64,000 nucleotides of DNA from Leifsonia sp. TF02-11 (GTDB lineage Bacteria > Actinomycetota > Actinomycetes > Actinomycetales > Microbacteriaceae): positions 124,001-188,000 of the forward strand of contig NZ_JAGEKP010000001.1 of NCBI RefSeq assembly GCF_017565305.1, written 5' to 3'. A program made the position numbers and the translations under genes. The first letter of the stretch is position 1; every line of letters starts with the position of its first letter. Positions 63,292 through 64,000 of this stretch are shown here, in pieces. The notes beneath the pieces were generated by a model that had not been told where the DNA came from, did no database searches, and saw nothing but the letters and a program-made list of their open reading frames with translations.

Positions 63292-64000
63292 ATGGCCGAC
63301 GCAGCAGTGAACCGGGCAGGCGACCGGGCGGACGTGATCCTGACCGGCGGTCGGATCTTCACAGGAGCGGGGCAGCCGGTGAACGGCCAGGCCGTGCTGA
63401 TCGCAGACGGGCGGATCCTCGGCATCGTGCCGCAGGCGTCGGTGGAGGACCACCTCGACACCGCGACCGAGGTGATCGACCTGAACGGCGCGCTGCTCAG
63501 CCCGGGCTTCCAGGACGCCCACATCCACCCGGTGGGCGGCGGCGTCGAGCTGCTGCAGTGCTCGCTGGCCGATTCCGCCGACGCGGCCGAGACGGTGCAG
63601 CGGGTGGCGGCGTACGCCGCGGCCAACCCCGAGGGCTGGATCCTCGGCGGCGGCTGGTCGATGGATCACTTCCCCGGCGGTGCGCCGGCGCGCGGCCTCC
63701 TGGACGCCGTGGTCGGCGACCGCCCGGTGCTGGTCGCCAGCCGCGACCACCACAGCGTCTGGGCGAGCACGGCGGCGATCCGCCTCGCCGGGCTCGACGC
63801 GAACACCCCCGACCCGGTCGACGGCCGCATCGAGCGCGAGGCCGACGGCTTCCCCGCCGGCACGTTCCACGAGGGTGCAGGCGACCTGTTCGACGCCGTC
63901 AAGCCGGAGATCGACGACGAGCTCGCGTACGCCGGCCTGCTCCGCGCCCAGTCCGAGCTGCTCGCGCTCGGCATCACCGGATGGCAGGACGCCATGATCG
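63292..64000 (+). CDS. Amidohydrolase 3 family protein, 3'-truncated by the window edge
   Basis: The first 236 codons of a metal-dependent hydrolase, open to the window end. It has the N-terminal beta-sandwich (DVILTGGRIFTGAG) and the first metal motif FQDAHIHPVGGG, as in YtcJ-like enzymes and in the paralogue at 27067. The start ATG 63292 has AAGGGAA upstream. Substrate unknown; N-acyl or cyclic amide hydrolysis is usual. Confidence 0.87.
   Translation, partial: MADAAVNRAGDRADVILTGGRIFTGAGQPVNGQAVLIADGRILGIVPQASVEDHLDTATEVIDLNGALLSPGFQDAHIHPVGGGVELLQCSLADSADAAETVQRVAAYAAANPEGWILGGGWSMDHFPGGAPARGLLDAVVGDRPVLVASRDHHSVWASTAAIRLAGLDANTPDPVDGRIEREADGFPAGTFHEGAGDLFDAVKPEIDDELAYAGLLRAQSELLALGITGWQDAMI

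Overview
The window is chromosomal DNA from a high-GC actinomycete. The closest fit is the family Microbacteriaceae (a Leifsonia-like organism): most genes use C/G at third codon positions, GTG starts are common, neighbouring genes often overlap by 1-4 bases, and the small proteins are typical of actinobacteria (DUF2510 and PLDc_N membrane proteins, a PrsW-type protease, DUF6457 beside MobA). This assignment rests on gene style and content, not on a marker gene. Both window edges cut through a gene.

Layout. 1-1.8 kb: the end of a secreted GH18 chitinase, then tRNA-Pro(GGG) with a strong terminator. 1.8-8.9 kb: an accessory stretch behind the tRNA holding an ECF sigma factor with a membrane-anchored propeller protein, a decayed tyrosine recombinase, a five-gene operon of small membrane-anchored proteins that includes a three-copy paralogue array, and an M23-type lysin-like protein. 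9-11 kb: an aldo/keto reductase facing a TetR regulator across a double operator. 11-19 kb: a sugar locus (GH35 beta-galactosidase, CUT1 ABC transporter, LacI regulator, GH123/DUF4091-like hydrolase). 19-27 kb: small conserved genes, a two-component system with a downstream lipoprotein, an intact IS256-family element, PLDc_N, DUF11 and PrsW genes. 27-33 kb: amidohydrolase and LysR facing an NCS1 permease and a GMC oxidoreductase. 33-36.7 kb: a compact five-gene operon encoding a small secreted peptide, a lipoprotein and a YknXYZ/MacAB-like adaptor-ATPase-permease exporter. 36.7-46.9 kb: amine/amino-acid catabolism (APC permease, aldehyde dehydrogenase, flavoprotein, RidA, DUF1028, M20 hydrolase, TetR, copper amine oxidase). 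47-53 kb: MobA, small membrane proteins, PadR plus UbiB-like kinase, SDR. 53-58 kb: a polytopic membrane protein fused to a GH5 endoglycoceramidase-like enzyme, then TetR and a DHA2 drug exporter behind a four-half-site operator array. 58-64 kb: small hypotheticals, M20 dipeptidase with a Dcu-type transporter, and TetR facing an amidohydrolase that runs off the edge.

How the genes work together. Most of the window is a series of uptake-plus-degradation modules, each with its own regulator (LacI, LysR, three local TetRs), and many have a palindrome visible in the control region. Many gene ends carry long, nearly perfect inverted repeats without a T-tract, some sharing a common core.

The best candidates for something new are the peptide-plus-exporter operon (33.0-36.7 kb), the triple paralogue array (5.3-6.9 kb) and the membrane-GH5 fusion (53.0-55.4 kb). 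Functions are inferred from motifs and context only; no database search was possible.
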